Source: an uncultured Tenacibaculum sp. (GTDB lineage Bacteria; Bacteroidota; Bacteroidia; Flavobacteriales; Flavobacteriaceae). Taken from it: a stretch of 64,000 nucleotides of DNA. The stretch is taken from NCBI GenBank assembly GCA_947493285.1, contig CANLQH010000001.1, positions 620,001 to 684,000 of the forward strand, in the 5' to 3' direction. This document shows positions 7,543 to 17,262 of this stretch, one piece after another. Numbering within the stretch: position 1 is the first letter of the stretch; each line of letters begins with the position of its first letter. A program made the translations under genes and the position numbers. The notes under the pieces were generated by a model. The model did no database searches. It was not told where the DNA came from and worked only from the letters and a program-made list of their open reading frames with translations.

Positions 7543-8637
7543 ATGATTACACACGACCAGCTTAAAAATATTGCTGAACGAATTGGCAAGTTAAAAGGTT
7601 ATTTAGACATTGACAAGAAGTTAATTGAAATAAATAATGAAGAAGAAAAAACTGCCGACCCAGACTTTTGGAACAATCCAAAAGAAGCTGAAGTTTTAAT
7701 GAAATCGCTTCGTTTTAAGAAAAAATGGGTAGAAGATTACAATACAATTGTTTCTATGAACGAAGATTTAAGTATTTTGTATGATTTTTACAAAGAAGAC
7801 GGAGCTGAAGAATCAGAAGTAATTGAACAATTTGAAAAAACCAGTACTCTTTTAGAAGATATTGAATTTAAAAATATGCTATCTGAAGAAGGTGATAGCT
7901 TAAGTGCAACCATACAAATAACGGCTGGCGCAGGAGGAACAGAAAGTTGTGATTGGGCAGAAATGTTATTCCGAATGTATACCATGTGGGGAGAGAAACA
8001 GGGATTTAAACTCAAAACTTTAAACTATCAAGCTGGTGATTCTGCAGGTATAAAAACTGTTACTTTTGAAGTAGATGGTGATTATGCTTTTGGTTGGTTA
8101 AAAGGTGAAAACGGAGTACATCGATTAGTTCGTATTTCTCCTTTTGATTCTAATGCTAAACGTCACACAAGTTTTGCTTCCGTTTATGTATATCCTGTTG
8201 CTGATGATTCTATCGAAATTGAAGTAAATCCTGCTGATATTGAAATTACCACTGCTCGTTCGAGTGGAGCTGGTGGACAAAATGTGAATAAAGTTGAAAC
8301 TAAAGTTCAATTACACCATAAACCTACTGGGATTCAAATTCAATGTTCCAATTCACGTTCACAACACGATAACAGAGCAACTGCTATGCAAATGCTGAAA
8401 TCTCAATTGTATGAAATTGAATTACAAAAACGTTTGGCTGCTCGTGCTGATATTGAAGCTAATAAAATGAAAAATGAATGGGGAAGTCAAATCCGTAATT
8501 ATGTAATGCATCCCTATAAATTGGTAAAAGATGTTCGTACTGCTCATGAAACAGGAAATGTTGATGCAGTTATGGATGGAAACATCAATCCTTTCTTAAA
8601 AGCTTATTTAATGTTGAATGGGCAAAAAGACAGTTAA
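7543..8637 (+). CDS. prfB: Peptide chain release factor 2, no frameshift site
   Basis: 364 residues from the ATG at 7543. It releases proteins at UGA and UAA. The methylated GGQ loop ([11 protein letters not shown]) and the SPF motif for UGA reading (VRISPFDS) are both present. Many bacteria interrupt prfB near codon 25 by an in-frame UGA that requires a +1 shift (CTTTGAC). Here the equivalent place (7591-7612, L-K-G-Y-L-D-I-D) reads through in one frame. The frame is open much further upstream, but that part overlaps ltaE antisense and is not coding; an ATG at 7528 is possible but lies before the -7 box. Confidence 0.95.
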   Translation: MITHDQLKNIAERIGKLKGYLDIDKKLIEINNEEEKTADPDFWNNPKEAEVLMKSLRFKKKWVEDYNTIVSMNEDLSILYDFYKEDGAEESEVIEQFEKTSTLLEDIEFKNMLSEEGDSLSATIQITAGAGGTESCDWAEMLFRMYTMWGEKQGFKLKTLNYQAGDSAGIKTVTFEVDGDYAFGWLKGENGVHRLVRISPFDSNAKRHTSFASVYVYPVADDSIEIEVNPADIEITTARSSGAGGQNVNKVETKVQLHHKPTGIQIQCSNSRSQHDNRATAMQMLKSQLYEIELQKRLAARADIEANKMKNEWGSQIRNYVMHPYKLVKDVRTAHETGNVDAVMDGNINPFLKAYLMLNGQKDS

Positions 8638-8667
8638 ACTATTATTGATAAAAAAAAGATACAAACA

Positions 8668-9009
8668 ATGATAAAAATATACCATAATAATAGATGCAGT
8701 AAATCACGCTGTGGGGTTCAGATCTTAGAAGAATCTGGGAAAGAATTTGAAATCGTAAAGTATTTAGAAAATGTTCCTTCAAAGTCAGAATTAAAAGAAA
8801 TTATCTCTTTACTAAACATTTCTCCAATTCAATTAGTTCGTAAAAACGAAAAAATTTGGAAAGAAGAATTTAAAGGAAAGGATTTATCAGAAGCAGAAGT
8901 TATTACTGCAATGGTAGAAAACCCAAAACTTATTGAACGTCCAATAGTAATAAACGGCAATAAAGCTGTTATAGGAAGACCTCCTGAAAGTATTCTAGAA
9001 ATTATTTAA
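8668..9009 (+). CDS. ArsC/Spx-family thioredoxin-fold protein, probable arsenate reductase
   Basis: 113 residues with the active site NNRCSKSRCG (C10, then SKSR) and the C-terminal RPIVINGNKAVIGRPPE, both typical of glutaredoxin-dependent ArsC reductases. The active cysteine followed by SKSR favours ArsC over the CxxC Spx regulators, though C15 is also nearby. It follows prfB by 30 nt and may be co-transcribed. No arsenic-resistance genes lie nearby, so a general role is possible. Confidence 0.85.
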   Translation: MIKIYHNNRCSKSRCGVQILEESGKEFEIVKYLENVPSKSELKEIISLLNISPIQLVRKNEKIWKEEFKGKDLSEAEVITAMVENPKLIERPIVINGNKAVIGRPPESILEII

Positions 9010-9015
9010 CATCAT

Positions 9016-9050
9016 AAAAGCTCTCAAGAAATTGGGAGCTTTTATTTTTA
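9016..9050 (+). terminator. Terminator after the ArsC-like gene
   Basis: A 12-bp stem AAAAGCTCTCAA/TTGGGAGCTTTT (9016-9027, 9032-9043) with one G-U pair and loop GAAA, followed by TATTTTT. It is nearly identical to the terminator at 11978. Confidence 0.85.
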
Positions 9051-9127
9051 ACACTAATTAACAACTAATCCTTTAGTTTTAATTTATCTCAACGTATATT
9101 AGCTACTCAATCAAAATTTAATTTACT

Positions 9128-11956
9128 ATGAAAAAAATTTTATGGGGTCTATCCCTTGCTATGATTAGTTTTTCTGGATACAGTCAAGCAGTCAAAGAAA
9201 AAAAACAGCTACATGCTAAAAAAGAAAAAGTAATTGCTATGAAAATCCCAACTGATTCTTCAGTTAAGATAGGAAAACTATCAAATGGGATGACCTATTA
9301 CATTAAACAAAACCCAAAACCAGCTAATAAAGTTGAATTACGTTTAGCCGTAAACGCTGGTTCTATTTTAGAAGACAAAGACCAATTAGGTTTAGCTCAC
9401 TTTATGGAGCATATGAATTTTAATGGGACTAAAAACTTCAAAAAAAATGAACTTGTAGATTATTTACAATCTATCGGAGTAAAATTTGGGGCTCATTTAA
9501 ATGCTTATACAGGTTTTGATGAAACTGTATATATTTTACCGATTCCTAGTGACGATGATGCTAAGCTTGAAAAAGGATTTCAAATTCTTGAAGATTGGGC
9601 ACATGGAGCTTTATTAGAAGGAAAAGATATCGACGAAGAACGTGGAGTTGTTTTAGAAGAATATCGTTCTCGTAGAGGTGCTGATAGCCGCATGTTAGAA
9701 AAATATTTACCTAAGGTAATGCACGGTTCTAAATATGCTGAAAGATTACCTATTGGTACTAAAAAAAATCTAGAAAACTTTAAACACGAAAGTATTCGTC
9801 GTTTTCATAAAGATTGGTACCGTCCAGATTTAATGGCTGTAATTGCTGTAGGAGATGTAGATGTAAATGTTTTAGAAGAAAAAATTAAGACACACTTTGG
9901 TAGAATTCCTGCTGTTAAAAATCCTAGAAAAAGAGAAGTTGCTCCATTAAAAAATCATAAAGAAACTTTTATAGCTATTGAAGATGATAAAGAGGCTCCA
10001 TTTTCAGGTGTACAATTAATGTATAAAGATTATGACGAAGCAAAACCAGATGTAACAGTTACTGATTACAGAAACTCTATTGTTAAATCTTTATTTGCGC
10101 AAATGCTAAACAACCGTTTAAGTGAATTACGTAACAGTGAAAAACCTCCTTTCGTTTATGGTTTCAGTTACCATGGTGGTACTTGGGCAAGAGGTAAAAA
10201 CGCTTACCAATCTAGAGCAGGTACTAGTGCAGATGGTCAATTAAAAGGATTACAAGCTTTATTAGAAGAAAGTGAACGTGCTAAAAGATATGGTTTTCAA
10301 CAAGGAGAGCTTGACAGAGCTAAAATGAATGTTTCTGCTCGTATGGAAAAAGCTTTTAAAGACAAAGACAAAAGAGAGTCTAATAGAATTGTTCGTGAAT
10401 ACATAAACAATTTCTTTGAGCAAGAACCTATCCCAAGTGTTGAATGGGAATATAAAGCTCATCAAATGTTATTACCTTCAGTAAAACTAGAAGAAGTAAA
10501 TAACATTATTAAAAACTTTTTACATGATGACAACCGAGTAGTAGTTATAACTGGACCTAAAAAAGTAGTTACTGAGCAACAAGTTTTAGATGCTTTAAAT
10601 AATGTAAAAACTAAAGAATTAAAACCTTACGAAGATAAAGCTGTTGCTACATCTTTAATCACTAAAGTTCCAACTCCTGGTAAAATTATTAACACTACTG
10701 AAAATAAAAAATTAGGAACTAAAACTTTTGTTTTAAGTAACGGTGCTAAAGTTACTTTTAAGAAAACAGATTTTAAAAACGATGAAGTTTTATTTGATGC
10801 CTTTAGTTTTGGTGGTACTTCTTTATATTCAGATGAAGAATTAAAAGCAACATCATTTGCAAATGGTGCTCTATCTCAAGCCGGTGTAAACAGTTTTAGT
10901 AAGACCGATTTATCTAAAATGATGTCTGGTAAAATCGCACGTGTAAATCCATATATTGGTGGATTAAGTGAAGGATTTAGAGGATCTGCTTCCCCTAAAG
11001 ATTTAGAAGAATTATTTCAGATGGTTCACTTATATTTTACTTCTTTAAATAAAGATGAAAAAGCATTCAATTCGTATGTTAATAAGCAAAAAAGTTTTTT
11101 AGGAAACTTATTAGCTAGTCCTAATTTCTTTTTCCAAAAAGAAATGTCTGAATTTATGAATGAAGGAAATTCTCGTTATACTGGTTTCCCTACTCCAGAA
11201 AAATATGAGAAAGCTGATTATGATTTAGCTTACAAAAAGTATCAAGAGCGTTTTGCTGATGCTGGTGATTTTAATTTCTATTTTGTTGGTAATATTGATG
11301 AGAAAAAACTTGCAGAGTTTTCAACTAAATATTTGGCAAGCTTACCTGGTAAAAACTCAAAAGAATCTTACAATGTAAGTTCTTTTAGACCTTTATCTGG
11401 TTCGCACTCTAAAACAGTACTTAAAGGTAAAGACCCTAAGAGTAATGTAAACATCACATATCAAGGTAAGGCAGATTACAACAAAAAAGATGCTTTAGCT
11501 TTTGCAAGCTTAGGAGAAATTGTTGGTATTAAATTAACTGAAAAATTACGTGAACAAGAAGGAGGAGTTTACTCGTCTAGAACTCGCGGTAATATTTCTA
11601 AAATGCCTTATGGATGGTACAGATTCAACATCTCTTTTCCATGTGCTCCAGAAAATGTAGAAAAACTTAAAACTATTTCTGTAGATCAAGTTGCTTCTAT
11701 TGTTAAAAACGGACCAACAGAAGAGGATTTAATGAAGACTAAAAAAGCGATGATTTTAGACCATAAAGAAGATCTTAAGAAAAATCGTTTTTGGTTAAGA
11801 ACAATTAAAAATGTTGACTACCAGAAAAATGATGCTTCAGATGCAACTTCTTTTGAAGATAGAGTTAATGCTTTAACAAAGAAAGACATTCAAAAAGTTG
11901 CTAAAAAGTATTTAACTAACGGTTATATTTTAGGTATTTTAAATCCTGAAAAATAA
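9128..11956 (+). CDS. Secreted M16 (insulinase/PqqL-like) zinc metallopeptidase
   Basis: 942 residues with a signal peptide (MKKILWGLSLAMISFSGYSQ). The inverted zinc motif HFMEH (H91, E94, H95) and the distal ligand E171 in DEERGVVLEE lie in the first M16 domain. A second, inactive M16 half follows (SNGAKVTFKKTDFKNDE ... GGVYSSRTRG). The two-domain single chain resembles PqqL-type periplasmic peptidases, which degrade imported or misfolded peptides; the exact substrate is unknown. The gene stands alone between two near-identical terminators. Confidence 0.92.
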   Translation: MKKILWGLSLAMISFSGYSQAVKEKKQLHAKKEKVIAMKIPTDSSVKIGKLSNGMTYYIKQNPKPANKVELRLAVNAGSILEDKDQLGLAHFMEHMNFNGTKNFKKNELVDYLQSIGVKFGAHLNAYTGFDETVYILPIPSDDDAKLEKGFQILEDWAHGALLEGKDIDEERGVVLEEYRSRRGADSRMLEKYLPKVMHGSKYAERLPIGTKKNLENFKHESIRRFHKDWYRPDLMAVIAVGDVDVNVLEEKIKTHFGRIPAVKNPRKREVAPLKNHKETFIAIEDDKEAPFSGVQLMYKDYDEAKPDVTVTDYRNSIVKSLFAQMLNNRLSELRNSEKPPFVYGFSYHGGTWARGKNAYQSRAGTSADGQLKGLQALLEESERAKRYGFQQGELDRAKMNVSARMEKAFKDKDKRESNRIVREYINNFFEQEPIPSVEWEYKAHQMLLPSVKLEEVNNIIKNFLHDDNRVVVITGPKKVVTEQQVLDALNNVKTKELKPYEDKAVATSLITKVPTPGKIINTTENKKLGTKTFVLSNGAKVTFKKTDFKNDEVLFDAFSFGGTSLYSDEELKATSFANGALSQAGVNSFSKTDLSKMMSGKIARVNPYIGGLSEGFRGSASPKDLEELFQMVHLYFTSLNKDEKAFNSYVNKQKSFLGNLLASPNFFFQKEMSEFMNEGNSRYTGFPTPEKYEKADYDLAYKKYQERFADAGDFNFYFVGNIDEKKLAEFSTKYLASLPGKNSKESYNVSSFRPLSGSHSKTVLKGKDPKSNVNITYQGKADYNKKDALAFASLGEIVGIKLTEKLREQEGGVYSSRTRGNISKMPYGWYRFNISFPCAPENVEKLKTISVDQVASIVKNGPTEEDLMKTKKAMILDHKEDLKKNRFWLRTIKNVDYQKNDASDATSFEDRVNALTKKDIQKVAKKYLTNGYILGILNPEK

Positions 11957-11977
11957 ACTTTCTTTTAATATAGATTT

Positions 11978-12011
11978 AAAAGCTCTCAAGAAATTGAGGG
12001 CTTTTATTTTT
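11978..12011 (+). terminator. Terminator after the M16 peptidase gene
   Basis: Stem AAAAGCTCTCAA/TTGAGGGCTTTT (11978-11989, 11994-12005), loop GAAA, then TATTTTTTT. It lies against the 3' end of the converging glycosyltransferase gene. Confidence 0.85.
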
Positions 12012-12957
12012 TTAGAAATTTCGATTCTAAAAAACCTAAACCATAACCATAAAACTGGGTTAAAGTAGTTATTATACTTAAAAAAACTACTTTAAAGTTT
12101 CTATTTTGAATTAAAGAATCTAAAAAAACAAATAAGAAATAGCATCCATAAAAAGCTATGAATTGCCAGTAGCTAAAAATCAGTAATAAAATACTAATAT
12201 CTAATCCTATAATAAACAAACTAGGAAACCAATAAGTGATTTTAGCTGTCTCTGGATACTTTTTATTTAATATTGGTCTTGCAGTTCCAAATGAAAAAGT
12301 TTGCTTAAAAAATTGCTTTATAGTACTTCTACGTTTGTGATACACAAAAGCTGTTTCTATTAATTGAGTCTCAAATCCATTTTCCCATAAACGAAAAGTT
12401 AAATCGATATCTTCTCCTATTTTCATTTTAGAAAAACCCTGAGTAGTTTCAAAAGCTTTCTTCGATAAACCTAAATTAAAACTACGAGGTTGAAACCTCC
12501 CTACTCCTTTCTTCTTACCTCTAATTCCTCCTGTGGTTAACACTGAAGTCATCGAATAATTAATTGCTTTTTGTAACGAAGTAAAACTTTTGTGAGCTGC
12601 GTCAGGTCCGCCAAAAGCATCAGTAAATTTTTCTTGTAAAGCTTCGTTTACTTCTGATAAATATTGAGGTGGAACAATTACATCAGAATCTAAAATAATA
12701 AAATAGTTACCCGAAGCTCTTTCCATTCCATAATTACGACTCGCTCCTGCTCCAGTATTTTCTTTATAAAAATATTTTAAATCTAAATTTGATTGGTATT
12801 TCTCTACAATCTTCTCTGAAGAATCTTGTGAACCGTCTTCAATAATAAGCACCTCGAAATCTTCATCAAAATCTTGTTTTGTAAGACTCTCCAACAATTC
12901 CTCAATTTCTTGAGGGCGATTATAAATCGGAACTATTATTGAAAACTTCAAATTCAT
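12004..12957 (-). CDS. Family 2 glycosyltransferase with C-terminal membrane segments
   Basis: 317 residues. A GT-A domain (FSIIVPIYNRPQEIEELLESL; nucleotide-sugar/metal site DSD in IILDSDVIVPP; EDIDLTFRL acceptor motif) is followed by two hydrophobic stretches around residues 240-295. It transfers a sugar from a nucleotide donor to an unknown envelope acceptor at the inner face of the membrane. The start ATG overlaps the stop of the upstream DUF3050 gene by one nucleotide, so the two are probably coupled. Confidence 0.88.
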   Translation of the reverse strand: MNLKFSIIVPIYNRPQEIEELLESLTKQDFDEDFEVLIIEDGSQDSSEKIVEKYQSNLDLKYFYKENTGAGASRNYGMERASGNYFIILDSDVIVPPQYLSEVNEALQEKFTDAFGGPDAAHKSFTSLQKAINYSMTSVLTTGGIRGKKKGVGRFQPRSFNLGLSKKAFETTQGFSKMKIGEDIDLTFRLWENGFETQLIETAFVYHKRRSTIKQFFKQTFSFGTARPILNKKYPETAKITYWFPSLFIIGLDISILLLIFSYWQFIAFYGCYFLFVFLDSLIQNRNFKVVFLSIITTLTQFYGYGLGFLESKFLKK

Positions 12958-13736
12958 TATACTAAAATACTAGAATTTATTTGTTCAGTAATTCCATCCC
13001 AAAGACTAATTCTTTTTTGTAAAGATTCTTTAGCATAATACAACACATCATTCCATTTTTGTTCATCGTCACCACATAACTCCTCTATCATTTTTAATGA
13101 TAAAGGTCCGTGTTCATCGCCATCCAATTCAATGTGCCTATTAAGGTAATACGTTAATTTATTATAGGTACCTCCTTCTTTATCTTCAGTATTTTTAACT
13201 ATTTCTAAAAACATATCCGGAATTACATCTTCTCTACCAAATGTGAAACTTGCTGCAATAATATGTGGCTCGTTTGTACGAATTACATCAAATGTAAACA
13301 GCACAAAATCTTTTGTTTCTTCAGTAATTGAACTCTTATTTAAAGCTTCTTCTACTGAATTAGTTTCAATAAGATTGTATATAAAGTTTGACATTTCTGC
13401 TGTACTTGCTTTTGCTTGTTTCATCGCATCAATATACATTTCAAAATGACTTTTAGGTTCTCCTAATTCATTTACATCTGTTTCTTCTCCTAAAACAATT
13501 TCGTTAATAAACCTAGCTGTTTGCGGATTAGCAACAGGAAGCCATGGTAATATTGTACAAGTTAATGATTGCTGTAATGCTTTTAATAACGACATAAAGT
13601 CCCAAACCGCAAAAACATGAGATTCCATAAACACTTTTACATCATCAATATCTTTTAATGAGTTATATAAAACGTGATTTTTTAATTGTTTTCTTAAAGG
13701 TTCTAATTCCTTTTCAATATGTGAAATGTTGCTCAT
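12957..13736 (-). CDS. DUF3050 protein (heme-oxygenase-like fold)
   Basis: About 259 residues from the ATG at 13736 ([18 protein letters not shown]). The family pattern is clear: [50 protein letters not shown], and a late [18 protein letters not shown] with histidines that could bind metal. Known members adopt an all-helical heme-oxygenase/TENA-like fold; several related enzymes are diiron oxygenases, but the reaction here is unknown. The upstream extension (to 13778) would be coded by a terminator hairpin and is rejected. Confidence 0.82.
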   Translation of the reverse strand: MSNISHIEKELEPLRKQLKNHVLYNSLKDIDDVKVFMESHVFAVWDFMSLLKALQQSLTCTILPWLPVANPQTARFINEIVLGEETDVNELGEPKSHFEMYIDAMKQAKASTAEMSNFIYNLIETNSVEEALNKSSITEETKDFVLFTFDVIRTNEPHIIAASFTFGREDVIPDMFLEIVKNTEDKEGGTYNKLTYYLNRHIELDGDEHGPLSLKMIEELCGDDEQKWNDVLYYAKESLQKRISLWDGITEQINSSILV

Positions 13737-13745
13737 TTTAATCGC

Positions 13746-13789
13746 TATCAATAAAAATGCAAATCTAACGATTTGCATTTTTATTGATA
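13746..13789 (-). terminator. 20-bp-arm hairpin between fabI and the DUF3050 gene
   Basis: Perfect inverted repeat 13746-13765 with 13770-13789, loop TAAC, containing ATGCAAATC/GATTTGCAT and flanking A/T tracts. It is suited to terminate fabI transcripts (minus strand) and lies just ahead of the DUF3050 start, which also fixes that start. Confidence 0.8.
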
Positions 13790-13806
13790 TTTTTATGTTG
13801 ATAAAA

Positions 13807-14619
13807 TTACTCTTCAGTAAACTTATCCATTACAGCTGTACTAACTCCCATATTCGAGAATCCTCCATCGTGAAATAAGTTTTGTAAGGTTACTTTCTTA
13901 GTTAAATCTGAGAATAATGAAATCGTATAATCTGCGCATTCTAAAGCTGATGCATTTCCTAATGGAGACATTTTTTCAGCATACGAAATAAATCCATCAA
14001 AACCTTTTACTCCTTGTCCTGCAGTAGTTGGTGTTGGTGATTGAGAAATTGTGTTTACACGTACTTTATGGTCACGTCCGAAGAAATATCCAAAGCTACG
14101 AGCAATCGACTCTAAATAAGCTTTATTATCAGCCATATCATTATAATCAGGAAACACTCTTTGTGCTGCCATATACGTTAAAGCAACAATACTTCCCCAT
14201 TCGTTCATGGCTTGTTTGTTATATAATACATTCATTACTTTATGAAAAGATACCGCAGAGACATCCCATCCTTTGGTAGTAAAATCATATTTAGAATCTG
14301 TATAATGACGTCCTTTACGTACGTTAACAGACATACCGATTGAATGTAAAACGAAATCAATTTTACCTCCTAAAATCTCCATAGACTTTTCAACTAAATT
14401 TGTAATATCATCCATAGAAGTAGCATCAGCTGGTATAATTTCTGAATTCGTTTTTGCTGCTAATTCTTTAATTTGCCCCATACGCATTGCTATAGGTGCA
14501 TTGGTTAATACAAACTCAGCACCTTCTTCATGTGCACGTTCGGCAACTTTCCATGCAATAGAATTTTCATCTAATGCTCCGAAAATAATTCCTTTTTTAC
14601 CTTTTAATAAATTATACAT
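13807..14619 (-). CDS. fabI: Enoyl-ACP reductase (NADH), FabI
   Basis: 270 residues of the short-chain dehydrogenase fold. It carries out the last step of each fatty-acid elongation round. The cofactor loop is [10 protein letters not shown] (14-23) and the active site is Y149, Y159 and K166 (YNDMADNK), aligned with Tyr146/Tyr156/Lys163 of E. coli Fab[16 protein letters not shown] substrate loop ([14 protein letters not shown]) follows. It begins 29 nt after recN and may belong to the same minus-strand transcript. It is the biocide (triclosan-class) target in bacteria that use FabI. Confidence 0.95.
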   Translation of the reverse strand: MYNLLKGKKGIIFGALDENSIAWKVAERAHEEGAEFVLTNAPIAMRMGQIKELAAKTNSEIIPADATSMDDITNLVEKSMEILGGKIDFVLHSIGMSVNVRKGRHYTDSKYDFTTKGWDVSAVSFHKVMNVLYNKQAMNEWGSIVALTYMAAQRVFPDYNDMADNKAYLESIARSFGYFFGRDHKVRVNTISQSPTPTTAGQGVKGFDGFISYAEKMSPLGNASALECADYTISLFSDLTKKVTLQNLFHDGGFSNMGVSTAVMDKFTEE

Positions 14620-14648
14620 AGTATTTAGTGTTTGTTTATTCTGTAGTT

Positions 14649-16301
14649 TTAATTCAATAATTCTTTTGCATGTGTTAATGCACTTTCCGAAATCTCTTTT
14701 CCGCTTAACATTTCTGCAATTTCAACGATACGTTCTTCATTAGAAAGTTGTTTTAAGTTAGAAGTAGTTATTCCTTCTTCCTCTCCTTTATAAACTTTGT
14801 AGTGTTGTGTACCTTTAGATGCTATCTGAGGTAAATGTGTAATGGTTATTACTTGCATATTCACACCCATATCTTGCATTATCTTTGCTATTTTGTTGGA
14901 TACTTCTCCAGAAACTCCCGTATCTATCTCATCAAAAATAATGGTTGGTAATTGAATGTTTTCTGATAATATCTTTTTTATTGATAACATTATTCTAGAC
15001 AACTCTCCTCCTGATGCTACTTTTTTTAACTCTCCAAAATTACCTCCCTTATTTGCAGAAAACAAAAATGATAAATTATCTTTCCCATTCGATAAATAAT
15101 TATCCGAAGCATTTAATTCTATTGAGAATCGAGCGTTAGGCATTCCTAACTCTGACAATAAGTATTCTAATTCTTTTTGAAGTTTTGGAATCGCTTTGTT
15201 TCTTGATTTTGTAATCATCGCAGCAACTTCATCCAATTTTATTGCGACTGATTTAATCTCTGCTTTTTTAGTTTCAATTAAACTACCAGCATCTTCAACC
15301 TGTGCAACTTTTTCTGATAAAGATTCATGAATTTTCAACAACTCTTTAATAGAATCTACCGAATGTTTCTTTTGAAGATTATAAATTAATTGTAACCTAT
15401 CATTCAACTCTTCAATTTCATTTGGATTAAAATCTACCTCTTCATTTGCATTCTCTAATTCAGAAACAATATCATCAAGTTCTATTTTAATACTAGAAAC
15501 TCTATTAGAAAGTTCTTCGTAATTTTTAGCGTACGAACTTATCTTTTGCAAATTATTCTCTAAAGAATGTAATAAGTTTTGGAGTCCAATTTCATCATTA
15601 ATCGAAATTTGTAGTGCCTCAGATAAATTCAACTTTATATCCTCTATATTATTAAGCTTATCTAGCTTTTCTTCTAACTTCTCTTGCTCCCCATCTTCTA
15701 ATTTTGCTTCTTCAAACTCATTAAACAAGTGTAAATTGTATTCATATTGTTCGTTAGATTTCTCTGTTTCTTCTTGTAAAACTTTCAGATCTCTAACTAA
15801 CGAATTGTATTTTTTTAATCCTCTTTTATACGAATCTATCTTCGCTTTATTTTTTGCTAAAGCATCAATAACTGAAAACTGAAAAGCAACATCAGACAAT
15901 TGCATGGTTTGATGTTGGGAATGAATATCAATCAACTTTGTTTTTAAAGCAGATAATACCGATAAATTTACAGGGGTATCATTTACAAATGCTCTAGATT
16001 TACCTGAAGGCAATATCTCTCTTCTAATGATAGTTTCTGCTTCATAATCAATATCTAATTTTTCAAATAAAGACTGAAGCGAATACCCTTCTACTGCGAA
16101 TTGGGCTTCTATGATACATTTTTTCTCAGTGTTTTTTAGTGACGACAAATCTGCACGATTTCCCATTACCAAACCTAAAGCACCAAGTAAAATGGATTTT
16201 CCTGCTCCTGTTTCACCAGTTATTATTGATAAACCTTTCGTGAAATCAATCGATAACTGATTGATTAACGCGTAATTTTGTATGGATAAATGTGTAAGCA
16301 A
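14649..16301 (-). CDS. recN: DNA repair protein RecN
   Basis: 550 residues, SMC-like ATPase for double-strand-break repair. Walker A is GETGAGKS (29-36), a long coiled coil occupies roughly 150-390, and the ABC signature (ASGGELSRIML) and Walker B (IIFDEIDTGVSGE) lie near the C-terminus. The start is TTG at 16301: the first residues LTHLSIQNYALINQL align with the usual RecN N-terminus and no ATG is available nearby. It ends the bamD/omega/coaBC/DUF4835/recN series. Confidence 0.95.
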   Translation of the reverse strand: MLTHLSIQNYALINQLSIDFTKGLSIITGETGAGKSILLGALGLVMGNRADLSSLKNTEKKCIIEAQFAVEGYSLQSLFEKLDIDYEAETIIRREILPSGKSRAFVNDTPVNLSVLSALKTKLIDIHSQHQTMQLSDVAFQFSVIDALAKNKAKIDSYKRGLKKYNSLVRDLKVLQEETEKSNEQYEYNLHLFNEFEEAKLEDGEQEKLEEKLDKLNNIEDIKLNLSEALQISINDEIGLQNLLHSLENNLQKISSYAKNYEELSNRVSSIKIELDDIVSELENANEEVDFNPNEIEELNDRLQLIYNLQKKHSVDSIKELLKIHESLSEKVAQVEDAGSLIETKKAEIKSVAIKLDEVAAMITKSRNKAIPKLQKELEYLLSELGMPNARFSIELNASDNYLSNGKDNLSFLFSANKGGNFGELKKVASGGELSRIMLSIKKILSENIQLPTIIFDEIDTGVSGEVSNKIAKIMQDMGVNMQVITITHLPQIASKGTQHYKVYKGEEEGITTSNLKQLSNEERIVEIAEMLSGKEISESALTHAKELLN

Positions 16302-16371
16302 ATTCTATTCTTTGAAAAGAATAAAAGTAAGAATTTTGAGTGAATTAAATCACTTTAAAAACAAAGGATAT

Positions 16372-17262
16372 TTACTGAATCTTTTTCCACTTATCTTTAT
16401 AAGTAGGAGCAATACTTTCTAAAACACCAACCATTTTCTGTTGGTTATTCGTTTGTCTTTCATCAGCGAAAACATTCACAATTTCATCTCCTTTAGCGTC
16501 TAAAAAAACACGGATCATATAATTACCAATGGTAATATTATGTAGTTTTTCAAGAGCTATCACGTTTTGTTCAACAGTTTCTTTTGCTATTTTTTTATTA
16601 TCAGCAAAATTATCAAAACCTTTTCTGTGATAATTGTAATAAATACTTCTTAACCCACTAAATTTAGATGACAATAAATTATCAATCAATGCAAAACGAT
16701 TTTGTTTTCCAACCGCGTTTTGCCAACCAGTTTCGCCGTTAGATTGCGCTTGCAACATTGCATTTTCAGCTTGTTTTAAATAAGGAGTTCCCCCTTTTAA
16801 AGCAAAGGTATCTGCATCAACACCTAAAATTACATATACATAAAATGCAATGGTAGATATTAGATTAGAATCGTACGTAGTTGGATTAAATATTAACGGA
16901 TCAAATTCATTATAACGGAAGTTAAAATTAGTGTCGTTGATATTCAATATCGGACTTGCATACGTTGAGTTATACACTGGCCGTGTAGATTGTATTTGTA
17001 AGCTTCCGCTAAAATTATTACCACTCTGTTCGTTAATAATAATAGTAAAAGCACAATTAATACGCTCTTGCTCTTTAAAGTTTTTATTTGTCCATTGTTT
17101 TTCGTTGATAAACTCAGTTAATGATTTCTGTAATGTTTCATAAACCTGTTTATTACTACTTTGAACTTTATCAGCGTTTATAGTAACTAAAGCATTCAAC
17201 TCTTGTGATTGAACTGCAAAAACTGATGATAAAATAAAAACTAAAAAGAAAAATTTACGCAT
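16372..17262 (-). CDS. Secreted DUF4835 protein
   Basis: 296 residues with a signal peptide (MRKFFFLVFILSSVFAVQSQ) and the DUF4835 domain: TFQSTRPVYNSxY-like segment (IQSTRPVYNSTYASPILNIND), FRYNEFDPLIFN, and FAYYxYxILG-like (IAFYVYVILGVDADTFALKGGTP). The family occurs in Bacteroidota next to coaBC and recN. Some annotation schemes link it to type IX secretion under the name PorD; I cannot confirm that here. It overlaps coaBC by 8 nt. Confidence 0.85.
   Translation of the reverse strand: MRKFFFLVFILSSVFAVQSQELNALVTINADKVQSSNKQVYETLQKSLTEFINEKQWTNKNFKEQERINCAFTIIINEQSGNNFSGSLQIQSTRPVYNSTYASPILNINDTNFNFRYNEFDPLIFNPTTYDSNLISTIAFYVYVILGVDADTFALKGGTPYLKQAENAMLQAQSNGETGWQNAVGKQNRFALIDNLLSSKFSGLRSIYYNYHRKGFDNFADNKKIAKETVEQNVIALEKLHNITIGNYMIRVFLDAKGDEIVNVFADERQTNNQQKMVGVLESIAPTYKDKWKKIQ

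Noticed and set aside
9095..9102. TATATTAG ahead of the M16 gene and the same word at 56775-56782 ahead of the giant T9SS gene, as a shared promoter variant
   Set aside because: It differs from TAnnTTTG at a conserved T, spacing to the ATG differs (25 versus 16 nt), and two copies in T-rich DNA can be chance.
13737..13778. Extension [14 protein letters not shown] at the front of the DUF3050 protein
   Set aside because: It is coded by one arm of the fabI terminator hairpin; the family start is the internal ATG at 13736.
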